Assembly (NCBI GenBank): GCA_900473915.1
Contig: UCNG01000022.1
Span: forward strand, 1-64,000
Length of the DNA: 64,000 nucleotides
Direction: 5' to 3'
From: Hyphomicrobiales bacterium
GTDB taxonomy: Bacteria > Pseudomonadota > Alphaproteobacteria > Rhizobiales > Rhizobiaceae
Part shown: piece after piece, positions 1 through 8,834 of the stretch
How the letters are laid out: each line of letters begins with the position of its first letter
How positions within the stretch are numbered: position 1 is the first letter of the stretch
Translations under genes and position numbers: made by a program
Notes under the pieces: model-generated
Databases searched by the model: none
What the model was told of the DNA's origin: nothing
What the model saw: the letters and a program-made list of their open reading frames with translations, nothing else

Positions 1-36
1 GTCCTGACAAAGACGCCAAAAGCAGCCAGCGCATGA
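1..36 (+). CDS. 3' end of an unidentified upstream gene (partial)
   Basis: Frame 1 reads VLTKTPKAASA followed by a TGA stop at 34-36, and an intrinsic terminator on the same strand follows at 142-173. This fits the C-terminal tail of a gene entering from the left. Eleven residues are too few to name a family, and the reading could be chance. Confidence 0.35.
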   Translation, partial: VLTKTPKAASA

Positions 37-101
37 GCGGCTGCAGCCGTTTGCAACTCCTCGCCAGTGCAGTCACAAAACGCGACCCCCTCCCAAAAAC
101 A

Positions 102-131
102 AAACCCGCCGAAAAATATCGGCGGGTTTGT
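102..131 (-). terminator. Intrinsic terminator for the Nudix/Lrp transcript
   Basis: A 9-bp perfect stem (AAACCCGCC at 102-110 and GGCGGGTTT at 121-129) with a 10-nt loop. Read on the minus strand it is followed by TGTTTTT, so it most likely ends the leftward lrp-Nudix transcript. Confidence 0.6.
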
Positions 132-141
132 CAGCGGTCTG

Positions 142-173
142 ACGCCGCCTCGCAAGGGCGGCGTTTTTGTTTT
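142..173 (+). terminator. Intrinsic terminator facing right
   Basis: The stem ACGCCGCC (142-149) / GGCGGCGT (157-164) is followed on the plus strand by TTTTTGTTTT. It probably ends the gene entering from the left edge. With the hairpin at 102-131 it forms a back-to-back pair separating converging transcripts. Confidence 0.7.
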
Positions 174-189
174 ACATGCGGAAGTGTTT

Positions 190-606
190 TTAAAACCGCT
201 CTGGTCCGGGACCAGTTTTCATTCCGCCCAGGCTGCGGAACAGCGGGCGATACTCTTCCAAGGCGAGATCATCCAATGCTTCCGCTTCTTGTGGTGTGAA
301 CCATCGCAGTTCCGTGTGCTCGCGGTCGCGAATGGCAGGCTGACCGTCCCATGCGGTGGAGGTATAGAGATGGAATGACGCTGTCGGATTTACGACCTCT
401 ATAGTCGTGAGAAAAGAAAACGAACGCAGCGTCAGTCCAAGTTCTTCCTCGATTTCACGCCGGAGCGCGCTTTCGAAACTCTCACCTGCTTCCACGTGAC
501 CGCCCGGAAAACTCCACCGGTTCGGATAGGCGCGGCGATCAGGGCTGCGGCGTCCGAGTAGAACGCCTTCGGGCCCGATGAGAACTGCGTTGACGATATC
601 CGGCAT
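190..606 (-). CDS. Nudix hydrolase
   Basis: This small cytosolic hydrolase of the Nudix superfamily cleaves nucleoside diphosphates linked to another moiety; the substrate cannot be told from sequence. The complete Nudix box is visible (GHVEAGESFESAL then RREIEEELGL), carrying the metal-binding REIEEE core. About 138 residues is normal for a single-domain member. I chose ATG at 606 because GGGAG lies 5-9 nt upstream; an in-frame ATG at 618 would add four residues. The gene follows the Lrp regulator on the same strand with a short gap, so the two are probably co-transcribed and end at the hairpin at 102-131. Confidence 0.85.
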   Translation of the reverse strand: MPDIVNAVLIGPEGVLLGRRSPDRRAYPNRWSFPGGHVEAGESFESALRREIEEELGLTLRSFSFLTTIEVVNPTASFHLYTSTAWDGQPAIRDREHTELRWFTPQEAEALDDLALEEYRPLFRSLGGMKTGPGPERF

Positions 607-632
607 AAGGGCTCCCATGGTCCGAAGTGAAG

Positions 633-1124
633 TCAGTGTTCGTTATCGGTCAGTTGCGCAAGCGGCAGCTCTCCCTGCGACTTGACCGTCTGGATAGCGA
701 AATTGCTCCGAATGTCGATGACGCCGGGAAGACGCAGCAGCGTGCCCGACAAGAAGCGCTCATAGGCGGCGAGATCGGCCACCACGACCTGCAACAGAAA
801 ATCGGATTCCCCGGATACGAGATGACAGGAGAACACCTCGGGCAGAGTCTGCACCGAAGTGCGGAACGCCGTTGCTGTTTCCTCGTGATGGCGCTCCACC
901 CGGATGCCGACGAAGACCGTCAGCCCAAGCCCAACCGCATTGCGATCCAGGGCTGCGTGATAGCCCCGAATGACGCCCGCCTTCTCGAGCATCTTGACGC
1001 GGCGCAGGCAGGGAGAGGGCGAAAGACCGACTTTTTCTGCCAGCTGGACATTGGAAAGCCGGGCATCTTCCTGAAGTGCAGTCAATATCTTGCGGTCGAT
1101 AGCGTCGAGTTTGATTTTTGGCAT
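633..1124 (-). CDS. Lrp/AsnC family transcriptional regulator
   Basis: This 163-residue protein has the normal Lrp/AsnC length and layout: an N-terminal winged helix-turn-helix (about residues 6-60, with LDAIDRKILTALQEDARLS and the recognition-helix segment VGLSPSPCLRRVKMLE) followed by a RAM/AsnC effector domain. Family members bind amino acids and form octamers that regulate metabolism or export. It is transcribed divergently from a LysE-type exporter, the classic arrangement in which the regulator controls exporter expression from the shared 181-bp intergenic region. The effector amino acid is not predictable. Confidence 0.92.
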   Translation of the reverse strand: MPKIKLDAIDRKILTALQEDARLSNVQLAEKVGLSPSPCLRRVKMLEKAGVIRGYHAALDRNAVGLGLTVFVGIRVERHHEETATAFRTSVQTLPEVFSCHLVSGESDFLLQVVVADLAAYERFLSGTLLRLPGVIDIRSNFAIQTVKSQGELPLAQLTDNEH

Positions 1125-1155
1125 GATCCGGCAACTTCAGTTAATTCATTGGAGG

Positions 1156-1164
1156 ATTATACCA
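1156..1164 (-). promoter_or_regulatory. Extended -10 promoter element for the Lrp gene
   Basis: The minus strand reads TGGTATAAT, a perfect TATAAT -10 hexamer with the extended TGn motif, about 32 nt before the Lrp start codon. No convincing -35 hexamer is seen, as expected for extended -10 promoters. Autoregulation by Lrp is plausible but not shown. Confidence 0.5.
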
Positions 1165-1305
1165 AAACAGTAAGATTTTGCGCCACAAATCGCAAGGACA
1201 TGCGCTTCCGTTCGCGGATATTCTCGAACGTGCAACTGTTTCGCAGTCGGTTTTAGGAACTTTCGCGCTGCGGTTAGCTTGGCATGATTTCTACAGGCGA
1301 TAGCA

Positions 1306-1923
1306 ATGAGCGAGATGTGGTTATACGCGGGGGCATTGGCTGCCGCTTTTCTTATTCCGGGACCGGATATGATCCTGTTGCTCCAGACCGGCGCAGCGCG
1401 GGGCAGGGGCCATGCGCTGGCAGTTGCGGCTGGCCTTGCAATCGCGCGCACCTGCCATGTGGCTCTTGCCGCACTCGGTCTGGCGGCGCTTCTGCATGCC
1501 TTTCCTGTCGCGTTTCAGTGCGTGCGGATCGTAAGTGCTGGGTATCTGGTCTGGCTTGCTATCGGGATTCTGCGCCATCCCCTGCCGACAGTGGATGCGG
1601 TTGGCGGCCTGTGTGAACGGCGGTCCTATCTGGCTTCGGCCCGCAAGGGGCTTCTCACCAATCTGCTCAACCCGAAAGCGCTGCTTTTCTGTTCCGTCCT
1701 GCTGCCGCAGTTCGTTCACCCCGCAAATGGCAGTATCGCGCTGCAATTTGCGGTTCTTGGCGGCATCATGACGACGGTCGGCTTGTTGTTCGACACGCTC
1801 TATGCCTTTACAGGCTCCTCGCTCGGAACCCTGTTCAAACGTTATCCCGCCATACAGTCGGTTCAGCGCTGGGGTTTTGCAGCGCTGCTGTTCGGCTTTG
1901 CCGCCAAGCTGGCGACGGTTTAA
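1306..1923 (+). CDS. LysE/RhtB family amino-acid exporter
   Basis: An inner-membrane exporter of amino acids or related metabolites. The 205-residue length and the N-terminal signature [19 protein letters not shown] followed by a long hydrophobic run are typical of LysE/RhtB; about six membrane segments are apparent, and the conserved [14 protein letters not shown] stretch sits mid-protein. Divergence from the Lrp regulator suggests that regulator controls it. Its TAA stop overlaps the rnhB stop of the converging gene (shared TTAA at 1920-1923). The substrate is unknown. Confidence 0.88.
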   Translation: MSEMWLYAGALAAAFLIPGPDMILLLQTGAARGRGHALAVAAGLAIARTCHVALAALGLAALLHAFPVAFQCVRIVSAGYLVWLAIGILRHPLPTVDAVGGLCERRSYLASARKGLLTNLLNPKALLFCSVLLPQFVHPANGSIALQFAVLGGIMTTVGLLFDTLYAFTGSSLGTLFKRYPAIQSVQRWGFAALLFGFAAKLATV

Positions 1924-2582
1924 ACGCCGAAGCGATCCTTGATGGGGGCGAAAGTGTAACGGTGGATGCCGGGCACGGGGCCAGCAGTCTCGATGGCAGC
2001 GCGGTGCCTTTCGGTGGCATAGCCCGCATGAATTTCCAACCCGTAGGGTGGATGCGCCGCACCGGCCCTGATCATCATGCGGTCCCGCGTGACCTTGGCG
2101 ACGATGGAAGCCGCAGCGATCGAAATGGAGCGCTGATCCCCTTTGACGAGAGCAGAACCCGGGCAGAGAAGTCCCGGCGGAACATCGCGGCCATCGATCA
2201 GCGCGTGGCAGGGCCGCAGCGTCAGGCCGATGGAGGCGCGCCGCATCGCTTCAAGCGCTGCCTTCCGGATATCGCTTCCATCGATGCTGCGTGCGCTGAG
2301 GCTTGCAACCGAAACCGTTATGGCCTTCGCCAGAATGACGTCGTAGAGCGCCTCGCGTTTTGCAGCCGTAAGCCGCTTGGAATCGTCCAGCCCGTCCGGG
2401 AGATTGTCGATATCGAGCACGACGGCAGCGGCAACCACCGGGCCAGCCAGGGGACCGCGTCCGGCCTCATCTATGCCGACGATATGTTTCAATCCACGTG
2501 CAAGCAGCCTTTTCTCTTCCGAGAAGTCAGGCGCGATCGGGATATCAAAGAGGAGCGGAGAATCAGAAGCCGAGCGTTTCAT
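1920..2582 (-). CDS. rnhB: Ribonuclease HII
   Basis: RNase HII removes RNA from RNA:DNA hybrids and initiates ribonucleotide excision repair. The catalytic motif [13 protein letters not shown] (Asp38, Glu39) and the following DDSKRLTA motif are intact, and a later conserved segment [13 protein letters not shown] is present. The reading frame is open further upstream, but ATG at 2582 (MKRSASDSP) gives 220 residues, the length of the Brucella homologue I recall; the preceding codons look like leader sequence. It converges with the LysE gene with overlapping stop codons. Confidence 0.93.
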   Translation of the reverse strand: MKRSASDSPLLFDIPIAPDFSEEKRLLARGLKHIVGIDEAGRGPLAGPVVAAAVVLDIDNLPDGLDDSKRLTAAKREALYDVILAKAITVSVASLSARSIDGSDIRKAALEAMRRASIGLTLRPCHALIDGRDVPPGLLCPGSALVKGDQRSISIAAASIVAKVTRDRMMIRAGAAHPPYGLEIHAGYATERHRAAIETAGPVPGIHRYTFAPIKDRFGV

Positions 2583-2792
2583 TTGGCGGCAATGCTCGCA
2601 TTGCTTCCGATTCTCCGCAAGGGCCCTGCTCGAGGATGGTGGCGTGAAAGCAGGCAGCCCCTCCGTCTGAAGGACAATCAGACGGAAATTCAATAGGCAA
2701 CTGGCAGGCTGTGCAGGATTGGAACTGCTCCAACTATTTGTTTCATCGCATCATCCAACGCAAAACCGGCGCACACTTTTGCTGAAAATGCT

Positions 2793-3965
2793 CTAGAACA
2801 GCGAAAGCTGCTTGCCTCCCTTTTCGACCGGCTCGAACAGATCGGTACGCAATTGAAGGCGGCGTGCATGGAAGCCGAGCTTGCGCGCGGTGATTTCGAA
2901 ACGGCGACCGATTTGCCATGCATAGGGGCCAGTGCCGCGCATGCGCTTGCCCCATTCGGCATCGTAATCCTTGCCGTCCCGCATGGAACGCACCAGCGAC
3001 ATGACGTGCCGGTAGCGATCCGGATAATTGCGCAGCAGCCAGTCCTTGAACAAGGGCGCGACTTCCAGCGGCAGGCGCAGCAGGACATAGCCTGCCTCGC
3101 GCGCGCCTTGCGCATAGGCGGCATCCAGAATGCGCTCGATCTCGTGATCGTTGATGCCGGGAATGACCGGCCCCATCATGACGGAGGCTGGAATGCCCGC
3201 ATCGGCGAGTTTGCGGATGGCCTGAAGGCGCAGTGTCGGCGTCGAGGCGCGCGGTTCCATCGTGCGCGACAGATGAGCGTCCAGCGTCGTGACCGACAAG
3301 GCGACCTTGGCCAGCCCTTTCTCCGCCATGCGGCTCAAAATATCGATGTCGCGCACGACGAGCGCGGATTTCGTCACGATGCCGACCGGATGATTGGCCG
3401 CCTCTAGCACTTCAAGAATTTCGCGCATGATGCGCCATTTCTTCTCGACCGGCTGATAGGGATCGGTATTGGTGCCGATGGCGATTGTCTTCGGCTGATA
3501 GCTGGGCTTGGCCAGCTCGCGCTCCAGAAGACGTGGGGCATCCGGCTTGGCAAACAGGCGGGATTCGAAATCGAGACCGGCAGAAAGCCCCATGTAACTA
3601 TGCGTCGGCCGGGCAAAGCAATAGATGCAGCCATGCTCGCAGCCGCGATAGGGATTGATCGAGCGATCGAAACTGATGTCGGGTGAATCATTGCGAGTGA
3701 TGATCGTCCGCGGCTTTTCGATCTGCACATCGGTCTTGAACGGCGGCAATTCCTCAAGCGTGGTCCAGCCGTCATCGAAGTCGTGGCGCGTGGTCGGCTC
3801 GAAACGCCCGGTCGGATTAATGCCCGCGCCGCGCCCACGCCGCCGGGCGTGATCGATGCGCAAGCCGGCCTCGCCGATCACCGCATTGGCGTGATCCGCG
3901 CGCCCGCTACCGAAGGCAGCCCTGTCGGCCTGCTTGATGATATCTGCCTGCTGGATCACTTCCAT
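2793..3965 (-). CDS. PA0069 family radical SAM protein (SplB-like)
   Basis: This radical SAM enzyme of unknown reaction has the cluster-binding motif C-x3-C-x2-C at Cys109, Cys113 and Cys116 (RGCEHGCIYCFARP). The following HSYMG and the NTDPYQPVEK region match the family called PA0069 or Rv2578c. The 390-residue length is normal. I chose ATG at 3965 because GGAGA precedes it at good spacing; the frame stays open upstream to 4124 without a ribosome site. The N-terminal 50 residues are basic and probably flexible. The gene lies upstream of rnhB on the same strand across a 210-bp gap. Confidence 0.85.
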   Translation of the reverse strand: MEVIQQADIIKQADRAAFGSGRADHANAVIGEAGLRIDHARRRGRGAGINPTGRFEPTTRHDFDDGWTTLEELPPFKTDVQIEKPRTIITRNDSPDISFDRSINPYRGCEHGCIYCFARPTHSYMGLSAGLDFESRLFAKPDAPRLLERELAKPSYQPKTIAIGTNTDPYQPVEKKWRIMREILEVLEAANHPVGIVTKSALVVRDIDILSRMAEKGLAKVALSVTTLDAHLSRTMEPRASTPTLRLQAIRKLADAGIPASVMMGPVIPGINDHEIERILDAAYAQGAREAGYVLLRLPLEVAPLFKDWLLRNYPDRYRHVMSLVRSMRDGKDYDAEWGKRMRGTGPYAWQIGRRFEITARKLGFHARRLQLRTDLFEPVEKGGKQLSLF

Positions 3966-4171
3966 CTTCGTCTCCCTGAATGGAAACATCTGGCCTTGTA
4001 TAATCACGGCGACAGCGAACCCTGTCAGGTCCGGCAACTCTTCCGTTGCGCGTGCTGTGCCGCCATGCGACTCTGTTCTGATGAATCTATTCCTATAATA
4101 AGAATTAGAACAAAGCAAGAACATAAAAGTGTCAGCTTTCCGGTCACACGTTCTTGATATATGAAGCGCTC

Positions 4172-4678
4172 ATGTTATCCGTCGTCATCGAGACCCTGAA
4201 TTCTGAACGAGCGTTGGCTCACACGCTTTCGGCACTGGTGCCGGCTGTTGTGGAAGGTTTGCTGCGTCGCGTGACGGTAATCGACAGGGGATCGTCGGAT
4301 GAAACCGCTCTGGTCGCGCTGGGTGCGGGCTGTGCGTTTCATTCCGAAATGGATATTGAGGCGGCGCTCGATGAAATCCGCACGCCATGGGTGCTGCTGC
4401 TGAGGCCCGGCGCTATCCCGCAGGAAGGCTGGGAGGAGGCGCTGCGTCGCCATATGGAAAATGGCGGCGGGGCCGCGCGCTTTTCATTGCCGGAAGACAG
4501 CGTTTTGGGGACGGTCCGCAAAATCTTCGGCCACAAGGCGACGCTCGATGCCGGACTTCTGGTGCGCCTGGATGTGGTAAAGCCGCTCCTGCTCGATGGC
4601 GTGGCGTTCGATCAGCTTCCGCAGCGTTTGAAGCCCATCCGGCTCAAGCATTCCATCCTGCCGCCCGACGAAGACTGA
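4172..4678 (+). CDS. Glycosyltransferase family 2-like protein lacking a DxD motif
   Basis: The first 100 residues follow the GT-A nucleotide-sugar fold: LSVVIETLNSERAL at the start, then VTVIDRGSSDETALVALGAG, matching the usual VVDGGSxDxT step. At the place where family members carry the metal-binding DxD (after LLL) this protein reads LLLRPGAIP, so the key acidic residues are missing. It is short (168 residues) and has no obvious membrane segment. It may be an inactive or altered relative rather than a working transferase. ATG at 4172 is preferred over a TTG at 4154. It is divergent from the radical SAM gene and ends before a hairpin terminator. Confidence 0.65.
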   Translation: MLSVVIETLNSERALAHTLSALVPAVVEGLLRRVTVIDRGSSDETALVALGAGCAFHSEMDIEAALDEIRTPWVLLLRPGAIPQEGWEEALRRHMENGGGAARFSLPEDSVLGTVRKIFGHKATLDAGLLVRLDVVKPLLLDGVAFDQLPQRLKPIRLKHSILPPDED

Positions 4679-4684
4679 ACAAGC

Positions 4685-4713
4685 AAAAGGCGAAGCCAGA
4701 AGCTCCGCCTTTT
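4685..4713. terminator. Bidirectional terminator between the GT-like gene and ispE
   Basis: The arms AAAAGGCG (4685-4692) and CGCCTTTT (4706-4713) form a stem carrying A- and T-rich ends on both sides. It lies between two convergent genes and can serve both. Confidence 0.7.
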
Positions 4714-4731
4714 CAACCGACATGCGGGTTT

Positions 4732-5649
4732 TCAGGACGGGACGCTTTGGGTCGCGATTACGAACCAATCGGGTCTTTCGGCTGAGAGATGTCCAGCGGC
4801 CCGTTCGGTGGCAGCAATGTCCTCGTAGATCGCATAGCAGGTGGCGCCTGATCCCGACATTTGTGCGTAAAGCGATCCGCTCTCGCGAAGCAAGTCGAGC
4901 TTGGCGCGGATCCGCGGTGCAAGTTTCAATGCCGGGGACAGGAGATCATTTCGGGTTGTTTGCAGATAAGCGCAAAGAGAGCCGATATCCGGGTGCGAGG
5001 CAAGTGCCAGCGCTGGATGATCGCGCTTTTCAAGCGCGCGAAAAACATCTGGGGTTGCAACGGCAGTCCCGTCATTGACGAGCAGCATGGGCAAGGCGGG
5101 GAAGCCGCTGACCGGGGTTAGCTCTTCACCGATTCCGCGGGCGGCAAGCGGCGTCCCCTTCAATGCGCCATGCAGACACATGGGCAGGTCCGCGCCGAGG
5201 CCGAGCCCGATTGAGGCAAGCCGCTCGAAACCGAGACCGAGCCTCCACAACTCATCGAGTGCGAGCAGGGTTGCGGCTGCGTCGCTCGATCCGCCGCCGA
5301 TGCCCGAAGCAATCGGAAGGTTCTTTTCCAGATGGATCGCGACAGGCGGCAAAATCCGCTGTGTCTCGCCGCTCAGCGCCTCGCGGGCCTTGAGAACCAG
5401 ATTGCCGCCGTCGAGCGGTATGCCCTTTGCGAAAGGACCGCTGACCGTAAAGCTGTCCTCTTGCGCAATTTCGACCCGAATAATATCGCCATAGCGCGCA
5501 AAGACCACCAGCATGTCGAGCAGATGATAGCCATCGTCACGACGCCCCGTCACATGCAGCGCGAGATTGATCTTGGCGGGAGCCAGACGTGTCACCGCAC
5601 GCGGAGAACCGGCATCGGCATGTGTTTCGGTTTTCGGGAACATGGTCAT
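4732..5649 (-). CDS. ispE: 4-diphosphocytidyl-2-C-methyl-D-erythritol kinase
   Basis: IspE phosphorylates CDP-methylerythritol in the non-mevalonate isoprenoid pathway; dxs, the entry enzyme of the same pathway, is also in this window. The protein has the GHMP-kinase layout: [21 protein letters not shown] near the N-terminus, the ATP-binding loop [18 protein letters not shown], and a C-terminal [12 protein letters not shown] motif. Length of about 305 residues is normal. Two ATG codons (5649 and 5643) are possible and neither has a strong ribosome site; the frame extends to 5703 without a better start. Confidence 0.93.
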   Translation of the reverse strand: MTMFPKTETHADAGSPRAVTRLAPAKINLALHVTGRRDDGYHLLDMLVVFARYGDIIRVEIAQEDSFTVSGPFAKGIPLDGGNLVLKAREALSGETQRILPPVAIHLEKNLPIASGIGGGSSDAAATLLALDELWRLGLGFERLASIGLGLGADLPMCLHGALKGTPLAARGIGEELTPVSGFPALPMLLVNDGTAVATPDVFRALEKRDHPALALASHPDIGSLCAYLQTTRNDLLSPALKLAPRIRAKLDLLRESGSLYAQMSGSGATCYAIYEDIAATERAAGHLSAERPDWFVIATQSVPS

Positions 5650-5721
5650 TTCTGCTGGTGGACCGGGACACGAGTGACGGCGATCGCACCGCTTCGCCGG
5701 CAATGGTTCGTGACGGAAAGG

Positions 5722-5907
5722 TCAGTCCTTCTTGACGTAATATTCGCCGGTCTTGGGGTCCTGCACCAATGTGCCGTGAGCCCGGTTCTGCGCTTCCTTT
5801 TCCGCCTGACGCACGCGCTGCGACACGCGCGCGGCTTCACGCTTGAACGAGCGGTAGCCGTACCAGGCGGCGGCGATGATCAGCAGCAGAAAAATGAGCT
5901 GGGGCAT
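5722..5907 (-). CDS. Small single-pass membrane protein
   Basis: A 61-residue protein with an N-terminal membrane helix (PQLIFLLLIIAAAWYGYRSF) and a basic, charged remainder ending in VQDPKTGEYYVKKD. I recognise this as a short conserved hypothetical type in rhizobia and Brucella, without known function. The C-terminal tail with a DPxTGEYY pattern resembles the end of small putative zinc-ribbon-like proteins, but no cysteines are present. It lies between the S49 peptidase and ispE on the same strand. Confidence 0.7.
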   Translation of the reverse strand: MPQLIFLLLIIAAAWYGYRSFKREAARVSQRVRQAEKEAQNRAHGTLVQDPKTGEYYVKKD

Positions 5908-5977
5908 GGCCTCAAGTCCTTAAGGTTGCGCATCGGATTGCCGGATCGCGAAGGCCGAAACGCCGTATATTCATGGG

Positions 5978-6005
5978 GGGGCGGGAAGCGGCCCGCCCCG
6001 CTTTT
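5978..6005 (+). terminator. GC-rich hairpin with T-run on the plus strand
   Basis: GGGGCGGG (5978-5985) pairs with CCCGCCCC (5992-5999), and CTTTTT follows on the plus strand. All neighbouring genes are on the minus strand, so this would stop only antisense transcription; on the minus strand the hairpin has no T-run. A structural element or a processed barrier is equally possible. Confidence 0.4.
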
Positions 6006-6098
6006 TGACACCATATCATGGTGAAACGAAGGAATTCAAAGCATTGGTGGGAAAATCGGCGGTGTTTTTCGCCAGCACGTTATTTTTCCCATTATTAT

Positions 6099-6971
6099 TC
6101 AAAGCCCGTAACGTGCCCAAAGCGCTTTTTCCTCTGCTACCGAAAGCAGGCCGTCGCCCAGATGCGCGGCAATGGAAGCCGGTTCAAGATTGCCAAGCGC
6201 CATATCCACGCCGGGAACCTTGCGTCCCAAAAGGCCGCGCTTCTGTTCGACCAGCTTCAGCTTGACCTTGTCGCCATAGGTTTTGCGCAGGAAACTGCGC
6301 ATGTCGCCAAGCCCGTCGATCAGGCCAAGCTGTTGCGCCTTGATGCCGGTCCAGAACAGCCCGGTAAACAGGTCTTTGTCGTCTGCAAGCTTGGTTCCGC
6401 GCCGTTCCTTCACCATGTCGATGAAGGTTTCGTGGATTTCGAGTTGCAGCGATTTCAGCCGCTCGATGTCAGCCTTCTTCTCTGGCTGGAACGGATCGAG
6501 CGTCACCTTGTTGGAGCCAGCCGTATAGACCCGGCGCTCAACGCCGATCTTCTTCAACAGTTCAGGGAAACCGAACGAGGCCGACACAACGCCGATAGAA
6601 CCAACGATGGACGATGGATCGGCGATGATCTCATCCCCCGCCAGCGCGATCATGTATCCGCCCGAGGCGGCGACGTCTTCGACGAAGATGAAGACCTTTT
6701 TCTGATGTTCAGCGGCAAGATCGCGGATGCGCCGGTAGATCAGGCGGGATTGCACGGGTGACCCGCCGGGCGAGTTGAGCGAAATGGCAACGGCAGGCGC
6801 TTCCTTGTCGGTGAACGCCTTTTCAAGAACCGCTGCCGCCGACGCCAGTGAGAGCATCGGCCGGAAGGCAGAGCCACCGGACATGATCGCGCCATGCAGT
6901 CGCACGACTGGTATCTCGATGGAAACCGGGCGGAAGCGGCGCGGAACAAGACGCGTCAATAAACCGGGCAA
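6099..6971 (-). CDS. S49 family peptidase (SppA/SohB-like)
   Basis: A 290-residue serine protease of the signal-peptide-peptidase A family. The conserved block SGGYMIALAGDEIIADPSS, with the nucleophile serine at its start, is followed by SIVGSIGV and then NKVTLDPFQPE. The oxyanion segment SLNSPGGSP precedes it. No clear N-terminal membrane anchor is visible, unlike full SppA, so this is the short single-domain type common in alphaproteobacteria. It probably degrades peptides or envelope proteins. It sits downstream of nhaA and its terminator, so it is likely transcribed separately. Confidence 0.9.
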   Translation of the reverse strand: MPGLLTRLVPRRFRPVSIEIPVVRLHGAIMSGGSAFRPMLSLASAAAVLEKAFTDKEAPAVAISLNSPGGSPVQSRLIYRRIRDLAAEHQKKVFIFVEDVAASGGYMIALAGDEIIADPSSIVGSIGVVSASFGFPELLKKIGVERRVYTAGSNKVTLDPFQPEKKADIERLKSLQLEIHETFIDMVKERRGTKLADDKDLFTGLFWTGIKAQQLGLIDGLGDMRSFLRKTYGDKVKLKLVEQKRGLLGRKVPGVDMALGNLEPASIAAHLGDGLLSVAEEKALWARYGL

Positions 6972-7030
6972 GGCAAACTCCTGAACTGAAATCTCTCAGC
7001 CGCAATGTAGGGAGCAATATGGGAAACACA

Positions 7031-7064
7031 AAGAAAACCGCCCGGAAATTTTGCTTCCGGGCGG
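7031..7064 (-). terminator. Intrinsic terminator of nhaA
   Basis: The 10-bp stem CCGCCCGGAA (7038-7047) / TTCCGGGCGG (7055-7064) is followed on the minus strand by TTTTC. It lies 15 nt after the nhaA stop. Confidence 0.8.
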
Positions 7065-7078
7065 CGGTATTTGTTTCG

Positions 7079-8260
7079 TCAGGCGTTTTTCGGCTTGGTG
7101 ACCAGCCGCAGCAGAATATAGCCGCAAATCGCCGACAGGCCCGAACCGGCGAGCACGCCGATCTTGGTTTCGGCCTGCATGAGTTCGGACGGGAAGGAGA
7201 GGAGGCCGATGAAGATGCTCATCGTGAAGCCGATCCCGCACAGGACCGCCACGCCGTAAAGCTGCACCCATGTCGCGCCGAGCGGCTTTTGGGCAAGGCC
7301 CGTCTTGATGGCGAGCCAGGCTGCGCCGAAAACGCCAAGCTGCTTGCCGATGAAGAGGCCGAGCATGATGCCAAGCGTGAGTGTGTCCCGCATCACCGAG
7401 GCGTCGAGACCTGCGAACGATATGCCCGCATTGGCGAAGCCGAAAACAGGCACGATGAAGAATGCGACAGGCTTGGCCAGCGCATGTTCCAGCACATGCA
7501 GGGGCGAGGTCATATCGTCGGGCTTGCCGGGCGCGGGTTTCAGCGGAATCATCAGCGCTGTTACCACGCCTGCGACCGTTGCATGAACGCCGGAATTCAG
7601 CACGAAGAACCACAGTGCTGCCCCGCCGACCAGATAGGGCAGCAGCTTCATCACGCCCATGCGGTTCATGGCGAACAGAACCAGGGCGGCGGCGAAAGCC
7701 GCGCCAAGATAGGGCAGGGAGATTTCAGCCGTGTAGAAAATGGCGATAATCACGACCGCCGCAAGATCGTCCAGAATGGCAAGCGTCGCCAGAAACACCT
7801 TGAGGCTGGAAGGGACCCGCGATCCCAGTAGCGACAGCACGCCAAGCGCAAAGGCGATGTCGGTTGCGGAGGGCACGGCCCAGCCGCGCACCTTGGCGGG
7901 ATCGTGCCAGTTGAGCGCGGTAAAGATGATGGCTGGCAGGATGACGCCGCCAGCGGCGGCAATGCCGGGCAACATGCGGTTTGGCCAGCTTGCCAGCTGT
8001 CCGTCGAGAAACTCGCGTTTGATTTCCAGGCCCACGAGCAGGAAGAACACCGCCATCAAGGCGTCGTTGATCCAGTGAGAAAGGCTGAGCGGTCCGATAT
8101 AGAGGTGCAACGCTTCGAAATAGACGTGCGAGAACGGAGAGTTCGCCACAATGAGCGCGAGTGCTGCCGCCGCCATGAGGCTTATGCCGCCTGCGGATTC
8201 GCTATCGAGGAAGCGCCGCATGATCGATACGGGGCGGCTATTGTCTGGGCTGTGGTTCAT
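7079..8260 (-). CDS. nhaA: Na+/H+ antiporter NhaA
   Basis: NhaA is an inner-membrane antiporter exchanging internal Na+ (or Li+) for protons, active at alkaline pH. The 393-residue protein is hydrophobic throughout, with about twelve membrane segments. The signature [15 protein letters not shown] and the ion-binding pair DD in [15 protein letters not shown] are intact. It is followed by a strong terminator and is divergent from the VOC gene, so it appears to be a single-gene unit. Confidence 0.95.
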   Translation of the reverse strand: MNHSPDNSRPVSIMRRFLDSESAGGISLMAAAALALIVANSPFSHVYFEALHLYIGPLSLSHWINDALMAVFFLLVGLEIKREFLDGQLASWPNRMLPGIAAAGGVILPAIIFTALNWHDPAKVRGWAVPSATDIAFALGVLSLLGSRVPSSLKVFLATLAILDDLAAVVIIAIFYTAEISLPYLGAAFAAALVLFAMNRMGVMKLLPYLVGGAALWFFVLNSGVHATVAGVVTALMIPLKPAPGKPDDMTSPLHVLEHALAKPVAFFIVPVFGFANAGISFAGLDASVMRDTLTLGIMLGLFIGKQLGVFGAAWLAIKTGLAQKPLGATWVQLYGVAVLCGIGFTMSIFIGLLSFPSELMQAETKIGVLAGSGLSAICGYILLRLVTKPKNA

Positions 8261-8372
8261 GGGTTCCCGTTGCCTGTTCTTATCTGTCTGTTGTCTGCGC
8301 GTTTTCGGAAAAGGGCGGCGGGGAGCCGCAGAACGAAAATTGCGGTTTAGGAATATTGGCTCGAATATAGGG

Positions 8373-8403
8373 TTTCAATCAAAATCACCTGCCTTGATTG
8401 AAA
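8373..8403. promoter_or_regulatory. Perfect inverted repeat upstream of the VOC gene
   Basis: TTTCAATCAA (8373-8382) and TTGATTGAAA (8394-8403) are perfect 10-bp arms separated by 11 bp, about 70 bp before the VOC start and about 110 bp before nhaA. The half-site spacing of 21 bp is two helical turns, which suits a dimeric or tetrameric repressor. No T-run follows, so a terminator is unlikely. Confidence 0.45.
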
Positions 8404-8471
8404 TAGGCAAGTTCTGGGTCGTTGGAACTTATGAAATGCTGCCGTGTTATCCGATCCGGGAGGAGACCGCG

Positions 8472-8834
8472 ATGGCGCTCACAGCAATTTTTGCCCAGCT
8501 CACCTGTTCCGATCTTGAACGCAGCACGGAATGGTTTGCGACGATCTTCGACCGCAACCCCGATGCACGGCCGATGGACGGGCTGGCGGAATGGCATCAT
8601 GGTCCAAGCGCGGGGTTCCAGCTTTACCTGAATCCGGCCGATGCGGGGCACGGTACGCTGACGCTGATCGTCGGCGATGTGCGGGCCGAACATGCGCGGC
8701 TTTCATTCGATGGGATTCGCCCCGGAAATATCGAAGCCGCCGACTATATGATGATTCTGAAATTGCGCGACCCCGACCGCAATCTGGTCGTGCTGGCCCA
8801 GCCGAGAAGTCAGGGCGCATCCCGAAAAGTGTGA
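8472..8834 (+). CDS. VOC (glyoxalase/bleomycin-resistance) family protein
   Basis: A 120-residue single VOC module; such proteins form dimers and serve as metal-dependent lyases, isomerases, dioxygenases or drug-binding proteins. The opening IFAQLTCSDLERSTEWFATIF and the closing LRDPDRNLVVLAQ match the family's paired beta-alpha-beta motifs. ATG at 8472 is supported by an AGGAG ribosome site. The last residues (GASRKV) and the stop codon are encoded by a copy of a dispersed intergenic repeat starting at 8815, so the native C-terminus may have been altered. The substrate is unknown. Confidence 0.85.
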   Translation: MALTAIFAQLTCSDLERSTEWFATIFDRNPDARPMDGLAEWHHGPSAGFQLYLNPADAGHGTLTLIVGDVRAEHARLSFDGIRPGNIEAADYMMILKLRDPDRNLVVLAQPRSQGASRKV

